Source of the DNA: Brasenia schreberi
Taxonomy: Eukaryota; Streptophyta; Magnoliopsida; Nymphaeales; Cabombaceae
Length of the DNA: 64,000 nt
Direction: 5' to 3'
NCBI GenBank assembly: GCA_036023115.1
Contig: JAYKKT010000086.1
Location: 12,911,501-12,975,500 of the forward strand
The notes under the pieces are model-generated. The model searched no databases. It was given only the letters and a program-made list of their open reading frames with translations, and had not been told where the DNA came from. The position numbers were made by a program, and so were the translations under genes. How positions within the stretch are numbered: position 1 is the first letter of the stretch; the number at the start of each line of letters is the position of its first letter. This document shows, in pieces, positions 35,203 to 48,049 of the stretch.

Positions 35203-36245
35203 TTACCTTTTTATTTGGAAATTGGGAGACGATATGACCACGCCCAAGGCATTTAAACTATCACATGTTTTATTTGTGGTAGCTACCTCAAGTACCTTTT
35301 CTTTTCCTTTACCTGGCACGTAGGAGGACAATTCCTTAGAAAGGGTTGGTCTGGTGGGGACCGAAGAGATTGGCCTAAGGGCAGATTGAGTGTGAAAAGT
35401 ATGTGCATTACACTGCCTTTGATGTCGTTCCACCTTGATGGCTAGCTTGAAGACATCATCAATGAATACATAAGGTTGGAGTTCCACGACATTAGCTATG
35501 TCATGCTGCCACCCCCATTCAAGAACCGAGCAATGGTTTGCTCTTTCAGCTCATGCATATTACATCTCATCATCTAGGTCTCGAAGCTCTTGATGTAATC
35601 ATTAACACTCATGGATCCTTGGCGAAGACCTTGGAGATGAAGATAGAGTTCTTGTTGGTAGTATTCTGGCACGAATCTTTACATCATCTCCTTCTTCATA
35701 ACCCACCAAGTACGAATCTCGGGTTCACCATCACGCCTTCTCCGTTCTTAAATATTTAACCACCATAGACTTACATAATTGGTGAATTCTAATGCCACTA
35801 CTTTTACCTTCATGGATTATGAATAATCATAATATTCGAAAACCTTCTCGATCTTATGAATTAAATTGAGGAAATCTTTCGGAGAGCTTCCACCTTTGAA
35901 AGATGGAATTGGTATCTTTGGTCGAAATTCATTTCGATCACGTCTAGGAGGTGGACGATGTTGTGGAAGGAATGGGGGAGCTTCTTCCTCAGGTTCTAGG
36001 AAGGCCTAGTAAGGAGAAAAAGCCCCTTGACATATAGAAGTAGTGGATGAAGGTACTCGCGAGAAGCTAAGTCTATGCACTTCATGTTGAAGTGCCTCAA
36101 CTCGAAATTGAAGAGCTAGGATTCATGCTTCATTAAAGGTAAGGTCATGTGGAACTTCAATTGAAGATTCATCATGGTCATGGAGCAAGTGTGATTGGTG
36201 AGATTGACTAGAACCAACCAAGAGGGGTAGAATGACAGTTTTATA
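35203..36245 (-). pseudogene. gypsy gag region
   Basis: Gag forms the particle that packages element RNA. Readable parts include FEYYDYS and KVKVVALEFTNYVSLWW (about 35750-35850), DRNEFRPKIPIPSFKGG (about 35900) and VELQPYVFIDDVFKLAIKVE followed by RHQRQ (about 35420-35490). The CCHC knuckle (expected CFKCQGFGH-like) is reduced to CDSLNALGVVIS in this frame. Several stops and frameshifts are present. Confidence 0.82.
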
Positions 36246-36500
36246 CATGTTGGTAGAAATGCACCAAATAAGGTAAATTTTGATTGCAATAACAAGTTTT
36301 ATGGAATCACTTGTAGATTATGATCTTGAACTCTAATTGAGTTGAAAGTTGGTCAGATGGTTACCCAATATGTCTGTAAATGGAAAAAGAAATTTCAGCC
36401 CAAAAGGATGAGCCAATATGAAGAAACATCTTTCATAATTTGACAAGATGCATAAATTTTTTGCTGGAATTTGAGTTTGAATTTCAATGAAAGCATCAAA

Positions 36501-37103
36501 ATTGATTTGCACCAGGTTTATTGAAGCAACCTGCCATGAATCCATGGTAAGGATCACGCCAACAACTCGTCACTAAGCCTCACACAAGACTTAGACAAGA
36601 AGGGACAAAAAGGGCTTAGGAAGAAACCTTACTTGAAACTTGTATAACTTCTATTAACTTCAAGAATGGCTGAACAAGATGATGTCCAACACCATCCCAA
36701 ATAAGGTATTTATAGGATTGGACATGCCTTGTACAAGGAAACCTAGTCCTCGGAGATTCGAAAAGTTTTCATTGACCACCAGTTATGGTTTTCTTTCTAC
36801 AAAACTTATTAAATACATTCTTGATATTGAAAATAACAAAGAAAATACCTGACTAGCAATAAAGGACTTATTATAGTTCAGAAATAAAGAAAAAAATGTG
36901 GGCTTGACCTGACCTATTGAGACTACTTGGGTTTAAGCCAAGTAATGCAATTTAGATAGACTTGACTCATGACAATTTTGGAATGTCTGTGAGTGTCTTC
37001 AATTGCATCAAGTTCGTCACTAGAATAGTAATGTATGACTTTAACTTCAATTGGATGAAGGCATGTCAGATTACAAAAGGTAGAGTTTCATCCTGGTGTT
37101 AGA
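36501..37103 (-). repeat. gypsy 5' LTR (also 3' LTR of an upstream copy)
   Basis: Counterpart of 31085-31689. Its outer side (right) continues with pol C-terminal sequence and not with a random flank, so it also served as the 3' LTR of a second element. Confidence 0.8.
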
Positions 37104-37290
37104 CGGGTTTTGGATATGGTCACAGGCCCTTCAACTCGTCCCATTGTATTATTGAAATACGAGCCAATGGTTTGGTCCAGACTAAAGTCATTTGAGCATA
37201 GTTTGGTGACTGGAATCAATGTTGAGTTCGAGTTGATGTCCTCATCATTTATCTCACACCAGTTAGGCCATTTAGGCAACACAATTGAGA
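37104..37290 (-). pseudogene. remnant pol C-terminus of a second gypsy copy
   Basis: An open minus frame ends SYFNNTMGRVEGPVTISKTR before the LTR start. The same GP(L/V)T.SKT tail precedes the 3' LTR at about 31710, which identifies it as the end of a gypsy pol. The rest of that second element is not found further right. Confidence 0.65.
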
Positions 37291-37968
37291 TAAGTTAAAA
37301 AAAAATCTTTTTATTTTTTTGTTCCAGCACTTGTTGATATTTTGTGCCTCTTTCTTGCTTGCATGCTTTTAATGCACGACCCTATCGATAATGTTTATAT
37401 ATTAACCATATATTACTACGCTTATAAGATTTATATTGGATGAGTTTGAGAAAAAGGTATGCTTCCAACCAGTGAATCGGCCTATTGAACCGGTCAAATA
37501 GAATGTGGAACAACTCTGTTTGATTCATTTTGGTATTTTTTATTTTGTTTAATATTTTAAATAACAAACTTAGCAATTTTATTTTACTAATTTAGATGCT
37601 TTTTTGGAGCCTTCCCTATGTGGAGGAGGTTAATTGAATTTGATACTTCAAGGGATCTTTATTTCTTAATAAATAATATTGCCATATAAAAATTATATCT
37701 ATAAGAAAACCAAATATTACCCACCCATTGCTTTTAGTAGCATGAATATAATTTAAAAATTATTAGGTGTTTTAAAAATAATAAAAGACAATGTTATTAT
37801 ACTCATGCTCCTAAAAGCGTATATATATAGATAGAGAGAGGGGTTATTCATTGTATATGTATATATTCCACATGAAAAAAAATATTATATGGGTCATGTT
37901 GGGTCCATCCAGACCTAAAAACCAAATCAAATCTAAATCAAGTATGACACCTCCATGTCAAAATCCAT
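37291..37968. other. no gene recognised
   Basis: AT-rich, nothing supported. Confidence 0.3.
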
Positions 37969-38375
37969 GCAATATTAGGATCACGAGCAGCTACTATATA
38001 CATACGGTTGGCGTCCTTTGGTAGGTTCCTTCCTTCCTTTTCCTTTTTACATTTGCTTTTGGATCACTTCGCTTCTCGATCCAAATTCAAGCATTGTTGT
38101 GAGAACATTAGTATCAAATTTATATAAATATTTTCCTTTTACTGTTTTTCACCTAGTTGCATCTGCTGTGAGAACATTGCAATATTAGGATCACCAGTGG
38201 GTACTACAGACATACGGTCGTCGTACTTTAGTAGGTTCCTTCCTTTTCTTTTTTACGTTAGCTTTTGGATCACTTCCCTTCTGGTTCCAAATCCAGCCAT
38301 TGTTGTGAGAACATTAGTATCAAATTTATATAAATCTTTGCCCTTTACGGCTTTTCACCTCGTTGAATCTTTCAC
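37969..38375 (+). repeat. diverged tandem duplication of about 210 bp
   Basis: The unit from 37969 (GCAATATTAGGATCAC...CATACGGT...TAGGTTCCTTCCTT...GTGAGAACATTAGTATCAAA) recurs from 38179 with scattered substitutions and an offset of 208-210 bp. It is older than the perfect duplications elsewhere in the window. Confidence 0.85.
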
Positions 38376-39479
38376 ACAGTTTCTCAACCTTATTGAAAAC
38401 ATTAGTCACCTTAACCCAAATAGTGATCTCCGCCATGGACATGAATATGCTACGTCTTTTCTAGGATTGCTGCTAACATGACAACATTGGTGATGTTACA
38501 CAAATTTTCCTGATAATAAGATTTTGGGATATTCACATGTAGCCATTACTTATTTTGATCTCTGTACTAGTTCGAGATAAGATTGTTTACAACTAAGCTT
38601 GTTACATTTCTACGTGAATGGCACTTCAAAAACCATAGGCGAAGCAGCAAATGTTCAAAAAACACATTTTAACTACTAAGAAACCTGTATCACTGTTTAT
38701 AAGTTAACATCGGATACTTTTCAATCAAGATTTGTGTATACAACTGAAGTTTATTACTATTATTATCATATTTTTTGAAAAGGGTGAGGAAAATTTAACA
38801 TTTTTTAATTTGTATATGGCTATTATCTTAATGAGTTCGGTAGTCTGAGCCATACATATTTACAATCTCAGATTGATTCCTTTAAGAACCAAGCCAAGCT
38901 CTTTGAAAAGCTTCCCACGCTCATTTTAAGCAAGACGCATGCAAGACTAATTTTTTGAGTCCTTGGATACCCATACCAGTTGCTTGTCCCCGAGCCATAC
39001 ATTCAATGACATTTTACACTACAAAGAGTGGAATGAAAAGGGTAATGAGTCGGCCTACTTTGGCTTAATTTCTTAGCTCCTTACAGTACATGGTTAGCAT
39101 GGGAATGAAACTCCAGTGTTAATTGGTGGTAAAAATACATTTCTTTGCTAAAACTGGCGATGGTGCGTATGTTTCCTATTTTAGTGTGTTCTAAGTGGGT
39201 GTATGGAGAACCAAAATTGTTTTGGCCATTCCATATCATTAACTCTTGTCTTTTACAAATACCTATTTAATAAGGAGGCCTGTGATAAATTTGTTAATGG
39301 TGTCGATATGTCAATTTCCCTCCTAGCATATATTACAATATCTTTGGGTAATGTGTCTAATAATATTTTTTCATTTGCTCTCATGTTAATTCAAATTTGA
39401 TATTTTCTCGATTGTAATTTGTAACAAATATTATTCTTTTAAAAATGGTAACAAAAACTAAAAATGTTGAGTATTGAAA
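38376..39479. other. no gene recognised
   Basis: Nothing supported. Confidence 0.3.
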
Positions 39480-39755
39480 TGGTAGTGGCAGAAATGAAGA
39501 TGTTGAAGTGGTCATGTGGCTATGCAGAAATGTCATATTCGTAATGAAGAGAGAAAAGGTTAGCGTGATGCCATTTGGAAATAAAATGGGAGAGATAAAC
39601 TACAAGTAGTTTGACATGGAGCTCCGATGAAGTTAAAAAAAATTAGATGGTAAACAGTGTAAGAAGAGGTAGACTAAAAAAAAAAGTTGAAACATGATTT
39701 TGTTTTGTATAGACGCAAAGAATCCATGTAGGCAACCCTGCTTAATGTGGGACAA
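39480..39755 (+). mobile_element. RTE LINE remnant F, 3' end only
   Basis: A strongly decayed stretch keeps the order of the RTE C-terminus: GCAGAAATGAAGATGTTGA (39487), the GTAAGAAGAGGTAGA basic motif (39658) and AAAGAATCCATGTAGGCAACCC (IHVADP-equivalent, 39717). It lacks a TTG tail. Confidence 0.7.
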
Positions 39756-42700
39756 TTGTTTTGACTATAAAAACTAGAAAAGATATTTGTTTCTTAATTT
39801 TATACAGTTATGCTTGCATCAGTGTCATTATTACTATATGATCATAAAATTTATGGGGATAATCGTTTTTATTTAGCACTTTGTATTTCGAGCTTACTCC
39901 TGTTTTCTTGAAGTAAAAGTTTGCATTCTTCTGCAATAACCTATCTTGTATCATTAAAGATATCTCAGTTGAAATGCTCCATATAGGTGTACGGAACTGC
40001 GTACAAATGGATTGACAAAATTGCTTATTCTATTCTTATTCTCTGACACGGTTTTTGGTCAAGGCATGCAATCTACATACACACACAAAAACATTAAAGA
40101 TGTCTCAGTTGAAATGCTTTAGTTAGACAAAAATTGCATGTGGGCGTTGTTCCTTTCTCGGGTAAGTTTGATTTGACATTTCAAAAAACAAGATAGATGT
40201 GTACCAACCCATGTGAATAACATATAGGTTTGTTTGCGAAGGACAAGGTCAGCCATGTTATATTGTCAAGTGCACAGTGGCTCACGTCGTGTAATCTTGT
40301 AACTACGTCTGAAAGAGCTTGGGCGGGAACACTTTACGAGGTAGGCGCTATCGTCTCTCTCGTTTTACATTTACGAAGATCTTTGACGTGGAAAGCACCA
40401 CATTTCTAGTAGCGACATCCAAATCTTATTAAGAAATAAATTATTTCAAAGCAAAAACAAGAAATATGTTCTTCACAAGGAAATAAATATACACACTCCT
40501 TTAGAGTACTATAATTCACGGACTGCTAAGGCTAAAATGTAATCAGCCGAGTTTGTACACTTCTTTGGTGAAAGCAGGACTTAGTTTTTCTTTTTCTCTT
40601 CTTTTTTTGCAACGCCAGGCCAAAGCCAGGTAACTTGCAGTCTACAGGCAGGTGGTGTAACTCCCTGAGTGCTGAAAGCAGGACTAGTCAATCGAACTGT
40701 ACTCTCCCCACATTTATGAAGCTGGCTGATATAAAGTTGGTAGTTATACTTGAAGCCGAGAGTGTTAATGAGCTCAAAGAGAGTGGAAACCAGTACGAAA
40801 GATGGCAAATAAAATGGTGTACAACTCACTTGCATTGGTATATCTCTGATCGAGAATACAGGCTCATCGTTTGCCTGCCGACGTTTTTAATCTTTCATAG
40901 TCAAAGTGGAGACTCCCTTTCCTTCAACAAAAAGCTTAGACATTTGTCTTTAATTTGTTGGTCCGCAAATGTTTAATGAGCCCAGGTAGTCGGCATTAGT
41001 GGACAAGATCGAGAGAGAGAGAGAGTACAATTGATTTAGATAAAAAGAAGAAGGCGCTAAAATGCTTCACGTTGTTACAGAAAAAAGATGCATCATTGAT
41101 TCAGATTCTCATGCTTTCATTACTTGGTCTGCCACTGCGTACTGTAGCCATAGTCCATGGAGACAAACGTACTCCAAAGCAATCTCTCAAAGTAGATGCG
41201 CTCTCGTTGCACACTTGTACATCATGAAAAGTGCTCGATATATAGTCTAACAGGTAATTGAATCGGTCATCATGTGACCCACACCCACCGCTCGTGGTCA
41301 GTCAGAGCACCACAGGATGCAAGTTGATATACTTTTCTAATTATGAGTAGTATTTGGCCGTTCCAAAGATTATGTGATATCTACACAAGTCCCACCAAAT
41401 CATGTTACCTCATTTTGGTTGCTCATGCCATCCGGTCCAACTGCCAAACCACCAACTTATAGCAAATTAACATAAGATAAACTATTGGTGCATTATGCAT
41501 AGTGGGCCTATGAAAATTGCTTAAGAATCATCACAGACCCCTCTGCTATATATGATTCTCTCTATCTCTACAAGAAATAAAATTGCCGCAAGCAACAAGA
41601 ATTCATACTTCAGCTTTGACAAGTACTTCAGATCCCATTGGATATCAAGCCGAAGCCAAATGAATTGAACTTGTGGGCCAAGGACAACAATTCACGTTAT
41701 CTACCATAGGCATGGCTCGTATGCCAGAGAGCTGTGAACATATATGCTGAGTTGAAGGCACCCAAGTTCGATTACCTCAAAGAGGCCTCCTCCTCCTCCC
41801 ATCACAAAAACTTCTAGAAAAAACAAGAGCAGACACTTAAAAAGGTTTTGATCTTTTCCCCTCAATACAGGGCAAGCAATTTTCTTAGAGGAACCATTTT
41901 TAGGTTGTTTTACCGTGCAACGGTAACTGGGAGAGAAGATCTTGCTTAGATTAACGATCTCAACTGGTTGGTTGGATATGGTATCAAAGATAAAATAGTA
42001 TGATTTTATAGATTGGTAGCTGAAAATGAAATTGGATGCTAAAAATAACTGAGGTGCAGTAGTTTCGATTCATATGGTGTGAGGTCGGCATGTAAACTGA
42101 AGTTACACTAGGTGGTTCAAGCAAAAACCCTTTTCTCCAGGTAATAAGTTCTGCTGGACATGTCCCATTCAAGTTTAAAACTAACAGTTCCTGTTCTCTT
42201 AAAACCAAGAACTAGGCTGAACAGTTCTTTTTTGAGTACCAAACCATCCCAAACCAGAAAAGGAATTATTAAAAACATCTTCTGACTATGGGTGCGCGGT
42301 CTGGTTCTGGTTTCAACTGGTTCGTGGCCATATACGGTTCTGGCTGGAACTGCTGGTCCGATCTCGAGTCTGACATGTCTATGTTCTGGCATAGTTGGAT
42401 TTGTTATCCAATGGATTCAGATTTCAAAATCAGATGCCTAGAGAAGTTTCCCAAGTTGTAAAAGGATTTTATATATCCTAGAGGTGTGCTACTCAAGGCA
42501 TTGGCAGCATATGACCCATATTCATGGTGCTTCAGTTAACTAAATGTAAAATCCATAATTTAGTTGGACTTAATAATACTCCGTTCAGATTGCCTTGAAA
42601 TATTCTAACCAGAACCAACTTTGAAATCAACACACATAGGTAAGGTACTCTGAATGCCTGCGAACTGGTCACTCAACAGGTTTTTAATCTGTACATTGGA

Positions 42701-42824
42701 GCTTGTAAGTTAAAAAAGGAAAAGGAGAAAAGGTTAACCATGATTTTGCATCCTTAATCCGATCTATTTACGAAACAAATATGTAGTTGCTTCCTCTGGT
42801 TATGGATCGGAATACTAGCCACTT
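39756..42824. other. no gene recognised
   Basis: Open frames at 40635-40976 (plus, 113 codons), 41062-41250 (plus) and 42117-42392 (minus) show no motif I recognise. This is the least AT-rich part of the right half, so it may hold unrecognised exons. Confidence 0.3.
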
Positions 42825-43016
42825 AAACCACATGTGGTTTTGCTGTCCATTTTTTGCTTCTATTTGACTGGCTTTAAGAGCGTCACTTTGATGCTTTAAG
42901 TTGAAAGTCGGTTTGAGTGGAAACCACATGTGGTTTTGCTGTCCATTTTTTGCTTCTATTTGACTGGCTTTAAGAGCGTCACTTTGATGCTTTAAGTTGA
43001 AAGTCGGTTTGAGTGG
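42825..43016 (-). repeat. perfect 96-bp tandem duplication
   Basis: The unit 42825-42920 (AAACCACATGTGGTTTTGC...) repeats exactly at 42921-43016. Since 96 is a multiple of three, a minus-strand open frame (42768-43061) carries the repeated peptide (FNLKHQSDALKASQIEAKNG) twice. The frame has no family match, so coding is doubtful. Confidence 0.92.
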
Positions 43017-44109
43017 AATGCTAACAGGCTGGGGTACCTTAGTTCTTCTAAGCTGGACCAAGAACCAAGTTTGAATCCAATTCCATAGATGGTATCAAAG
43101 GCTCTAGCTGGACATTTGAAATACCCGCAAATATTTTCTCTCCAAATATAACTCACTCACAAGTCAGGTTTCCATCTCTCACGAAAGAAACTCATTAAAG
43201 ATCAGTGTTTGGTAACAAAGAAGAAAAGATCAGTATTTGATTCTCACTTGTAGATTTTCTTGCATTCCGCTTCCTTTTATTGACAACGTGCATCGCTCAA
43301 AAGACAAAAGTTCCTAAAGATCTGCAAAAGATTTCGACGTAGAAAATATTATAAAGAATCCAATACTGATGGGAGTCTGCACTACCAAGGGGTCAGGTTA
43401 GTGGACATGCCAGTTATGACAAAAACAGAAAGAAAGAATAAATGTGGCATATATACGTAATATCCCAAGACTGATATGTGAAATGATACGTCAACTATTT
43501 ACTAATATTTCTACAATCACCCTGTGGAAAATGCACTTGCGAGAACATTTAACAACAGAGGGTATTCGTGGAGGATGATAGGGACGACGTTTGGTGGAGT
43601 CATCAGATCGTCAACAGCAACTTGTGCTGCCACTGTTAGATACTTCGGTACTAGCCCCATCTCCTCTTGTTTAATAGCTTATTAATTTATCACTCTAGAA
43701 TCCTTTTATAAAGAATTTGCTTAGACTAATTTTCCTGTCCCTACCATCATCACCATGCGTGTACACTCTTATATAAATGAATACATAATTCTTTAATGTT
43801 GCCCACCAACCCAGTACTTTGTGACGTGAAAGCTGATACAATCGGTCAAGACACACAGAGAGAGAGAGACAAGACTTTGTAACGTAATTTAATTGATATT
43901 CATACACCCCCTAAATGTACACCACTTTTCCATTATTTTCCAAAATATACTTATCAATACCTTCTTTTTCTTTTCCTTCTCCCTATTTAATGTATGCTAC
44001 GTTGCATGGATATGGGCACAGTACCAGTATCCAGTATGAGTACGGTACAGGATACACAATTTTTAAAAAAACTAAGATACAAGTATGTTATTATTAAAAA
44101 ACATAATAA

Positions 44110-44802
44110 AAGGATAAATTTACATAAATATATATACACAATTATATATAGAACATTCCATATTTTAAAGAATAGGTGCTTAACAAATAAATATTAAAGT
44201 CATGGAGGTAACCAAGAATAATAGCTGCTCAAATGCAGAAACAACTCATCATTATTCAAAAATGTATTGCAATAAGATTGAATATGCACACGCATCTGGT
44301 GATTTGGACTCAAAATATCAACAATCGCCTCAAAAGTCCCAAGAATAACTGCAGAACTGTAGCTGTCACTACCTTATGCTCTTTGTAGGACATGTATAGA
44401 CTATTGTACCAGAAATACCAATGACGTGAACCATCTGTATATCTTTTCTTTTATCAACTATGACAGACAATGTCACGAATACAAGCAGGATAGGCCACCA
44501 AGGTCAAGAAAATCAGCGTTCCTCCTCTCAACTTAAAGCAAAAGCAATTTGAAAGAGGAAGGACCTTGACTTGCAGTGCCTAAAAGAGGGTGAAAGTCGA
44601 TATACATTAGGCATCTCGATTTCTCACACGAGGAAATATAACTTTTACCTTTGTAGAAAACAAAAGCCACTGCATTATTATTATACAAGTTCAAAGTAAA
44701 ATACATCAATGGGAAGCATATAGTTGTATCTTATTAAGGTCGGACAATGGATGAAGTAGTTGCATAGCAACAATTCAAACATCAAAATTGTAGTACGATT
44801 AC
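44110..44802. other. no gene recognised
   Basis: If the MED13 fragment continued, exon 7 would lie here. I could not read one with confidence. Confidence 0.3.
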
Positions 44803-45742
44803 CTATCACTCTGTGCAAAAGAATGAACTTTTGAGAATACGTCCCCAAATCTGATATAAGACAACCCTTTCAGTGTTCTCACAACAAAAGAAAAGTATTA
44901 CATGATGCCTTTAAGTAACCCAGAGAATTAAAGAAATGAAATCCTTTAAAAGGACTCACCTCTCAATACGATTTCGTAGTGCCTGCGACAGAGCAATTGC
45001 AACCTCTTCTAAATCCCCACGGTTGACCAGAGCCCCATAGCAGTGACTTCAACAAAAAAAATATGAAATAACAATCATAAACAGAAAAGCATCACTAAAA
45101 ACAAAGAGCTTGGGCTGCTACCTATGGGACATGAGTGGGAGTCCTGAGGACAATCATTCCTTGAATAGAGAAATGAACTGATATGCCCATCCTCGCACTA
45201 GAAAATGAGAAGAAAACAACACATGATTGCAAGTTACCTCTTAAATTGACACTGCAGGCTGAGCCTGTTCAACAATTATTGACTGCTTTCCCAGGAGAAA
45301 AAGCCAAAGCTTGATTTTTTCATCTGTACATCATAGATTTACGCTCATACCAAGAGTCCTAAACAAGCAGTGTGGAAAAGTACCCAAACATCATAAAAGA
45401 ACTAGCAACACCATTCCAGAACTTCACCTGGATTGCAAACGCCCTGAGAAGGATCCCAAGGACCAACAAAACAATTAGTCCAGGTGCTGAGGAATCCTCC
45501 ATTCTACAACTCGACATGTGAGGAGAGAATCATAAAAGTAGCAGCATCTCTTTGTTCTATCTTGACACTGACACCGCATATGTACCCCAAACCGGCAAGA
45601 TAAAAGATCAAGGGCAAAGTCATCAAAGGGAGACGAAGAAGAAACATGTGAGATACGAAGAGGCATAGCTTTTCTCAGTGAAACCACCAGAATCGGACTC
45701 TGAAGGAAGTAATTGGAACCAAGAAACATGATGCAGTCCACC
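44803..45742 (-). pseudogene. MED13: MED13 (Mediator subunit) gene fragment, exons 2-6, broken
   Basis: MED13 is part of the Mediator kinase module that controls RNA polymerase II in the nucleus. Five minus-strand segments match the plant MED13 N-terminus in order: 45688-45742 (GGLHHVSWFQLLPSESDS), 45428-45568 (DAATFMILSSHVEL, then GFLSTWTNCFVGPWDPSQG), 45238-45323 (DEKIKLWLFLLGKQSIIVEQ), 44960-45046 (GDLEEVAIALSQALRNRIER) and 44803-44877 (KGLSYIRFGDVFSKVHSF). Introns are retained with GT...AG borders. It is dead: a TAG replaces a Gln codon after HVEL, single-base shifts occur in exon 4 (after AVS) and exon 5 (before GDLEE), and the junction to exon 3 is out of frame. Exon 1 (MWTN...) and everything past exon 6 are missing. 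It lies 3' of the hAT1 transposase, within the proposed ends of hAT1. Confidence 0.85.
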
Positions 45743-45937
45743 CTATTTGAAATTTATAGAAAATAATTTAGAAACAACATATAATCATTTAAAAGTAACA
45801 CAACATATATTAGTCTCATGTGGAAGGCCAAATACAAGGCGCATGCATGCAAATGATAACCTTAGGCAATAACAAAAGTGCTTGACTAGACTCCCAATAT
45901 ATGATCATAATGTTGTTTATGAAGATGGACTATTAAC

Positions 45938-46336
45938 TGTTAATGGAATAGGGCCACGGGCCACTAGGACCCATGCAGTCCCCAGCTTGAGGCAGGGCTA
46001 GGGCCAGCATGGCCCTGGCTACTATCGTTGGGAGCTCCAACGGCTAGTAGCCATTGGAGCTATCCCAACGACTAGTGCTGGCCGACCAGCACTAGCTCGC
46101 TTCTTCTCCCTTCTTGTTGCTTATTTTTCCCACCTCATGTTGTCTATAAATACTCCATCAATTCATAAATAAAGTATGCAGTCTTGTACTGCTTTTTGAC
46201 TTATTTTGTATACGCTTTCACTCTTGTTTGTTATTCTTGAAGATCTGCATTCGGGATTGAATGTCATTTGACTCTTGGCGACTTAGTGATCTTGATTCGT
46301 GCCACATCAACCTTCGATCATTGACGAATATTTACA
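45938..46336 (+). repeat. 5' LTR of the non-autonomous element
   Basis: 399 bp, with TATAAATA at 46145 and AATAAA near 46169 giving a short U3-R-U5. A palindromic stretch around AGTGCTGGCCGACCAGCACT (46073-46092) is shared with the other LTR, while the sequence just before it is rearranged between the two (CAACGGCTAG copies). Confidence 0.92.
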
Positions 46337-46350
46337 TGGTATCAGAGCCT
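46337..46350 (+). promoter_or_regulatory. primer-binding site for initiator tRNA-Met
   Basis: TGGTATCAGAGCCT immediately follows the LTR; TGGTATCAGAGC is the standard plant complement to the 3' end of initiator methionine tRNA. Confidence 0.9.
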
Positions 46351-48049
46351 CGGATTGAAGACATTGAGTGTATTGGGAAACGTGCCAACTTTGAAAATTC
46401 TATGGTTCTTGGTTTTTGACATTTCAAAGTTCAAGGTAACTTTAGAAAGTATGTTTATTTTGGAAAATTGAAGGAAAATAATGAAGTTCTCAATTGATTA
46501 CGTTGTTTTCGTGGGAATTTTGGAATTTCTTGGAAATATAACAATGTGTTTGAAAATATAACTTTCTTAGAAATATATGATTATGGTTTTCTTGTATATA
46601 TACTTGTGTTTTTGAAATTGAATTTTTGTTTTTAACAAACGATTCTTGACTAAAGTAAATTTGTGGCTATGTTTGATATGTTCGAAACATTTGAAAACTT
46701 AGTTGTTGTCTATCAAAAACATGAAATAGTAATAATATTTTTGACATTCTCATTTTTCAAAATAATATATATATATATATATATGTATAGTATCTTATCA
46801 TTGTCCTTTGTTATTGATCTATATCTTGTCCTTAATGAGTTTAAAGAAGACAATAGATTAGTTCATTCGCGTTGCATTGCTTCATTTCTCAAATCTCATT
46901 TTCTCGTTTTGTTGGTCCATGAACAATAGTGTTGTTATCCATATCTTTGTTTTATGTAGAATTTTGCTTTCTTTTGCTATAAATCTTAATAGTAGTTGTT
47001 CCTTGGTTTCTTAGTTCCTTGGTTTCTTAGTTAATGGTTGTTATAAGAACATTATGCGATCTATTTTTGGATTAAGGATGGTTTATTAGTTTATCTCCCA
47101 TTTCTTTGAAAAATCCTATGTTGTTTCAGTGCAAATATGATAACTTAAGATTTCTTAAAGCATGTTTTTGAAATGGTCATTAAATAATTACTTGGATTTT
47201 GAAGAAATTATTGTGTTTTTTAGTGCTAATTGTCCTTTATTGGTTGCGACTGTTTGTTTGTTGGTGTGTTTTCGGTATCTCTCCTTTACATCTATATGAG
47301 TGTTGGTTTCTCTTATGTAGTTCTGTTTGGGTTTTGGCATTTGAGTGATTTGATAAAGGTTGAAATAGCTTTGACCTTTTATCTTTGAAAATTAGTTTAT
47401 TAAAGATTGAGTACTTAGCTAATCGTTGATTCTTTATATGTGGTCTTGTTTGGCTTGTTTACTTATCACGATATCAACTGTCATTCTTTGTTTGCCATGA
47501 GAATTCGGCTAGTCTTGCACTCTTTGTTATGGTGATTGCTTTCAGAATTTCTTGGGTTCGATTTGTCTTGTGGTGATGGTTGGGATATGCAATATTTCAA
47601 TAGTATGAGTTTGTTTTTGTGAGAACTACTTTTTCTTACCCTTGATCTGGCAATGTTAAATTAGATGAACTTATTGACAAGAAACATAAGTTCAACTTGA
47701 TTATTGAAACATTTTGCTTTCTCTTCTTTCTCATGAAAACATGAATTTTTTCTGTTGTACTTAATGTTATTGCATGCTTACATAGTATTTGCATTATTGA
47801 GTTAAATGAACAGATTTGGCTATTCAATCTGATTCCGCTGTGCATAGTATTCAGTCTTGAGCCCATCTAGGTGTGTTCCTTCCAACTTGGTTACATGCAA
47901 TCTTGATTATGTATTTATGGAGTTAAATCAAATTGTTTGTTGGCATGTTTAGAAGAAAAATGTGTTGTGATATTTGGATGATTTGAAACTTGACTATTGA
48001 TAAATTTGAAAATGTATTTGTTAGAAAACAATAAGGGATATCTTCTTGT

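Larger units (their letters stand above)
31085..37103 (-). mobile_element. Ty3/gypsy retrotransposon, decayed, with both LTRs
   Basis: On the minus strand the order is 5' LTR (36501-37103), gag, protease, reverse transcriptase, RNase H, integrase, 3' LTR (31085-31689). This order of RT before integrase defines Ty3/gypsy. Stops and frameshifts break the polyprotein throughout, and the segment between the integrase tail (FQVLAKINDNE-like, about 31740) and the pol C-terminus (GPLTKSKT, about 31710) has been deleted. I see no certain target duplication. Confidence 0.88.

Noticed and set aside
45115..45200. Open stretch reading MGISVHFSIQGMIVLRTPTH as a MED13 exon
   Set aside because: It falls between MED13 exons 4 and 5, has no MED13 counterpart and behaves as intron.
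46337..46350. tRNA gene
   Set aside because: TGGTATCAGAGCC is only the primer-binding complement; no cloverleaf arms surround it.
46663..46929. Possible coding gene in the LTR element interior (88 codons)
   Set aside because: Composition is T-rich and includes a TA run; no gag, pol or other motif.
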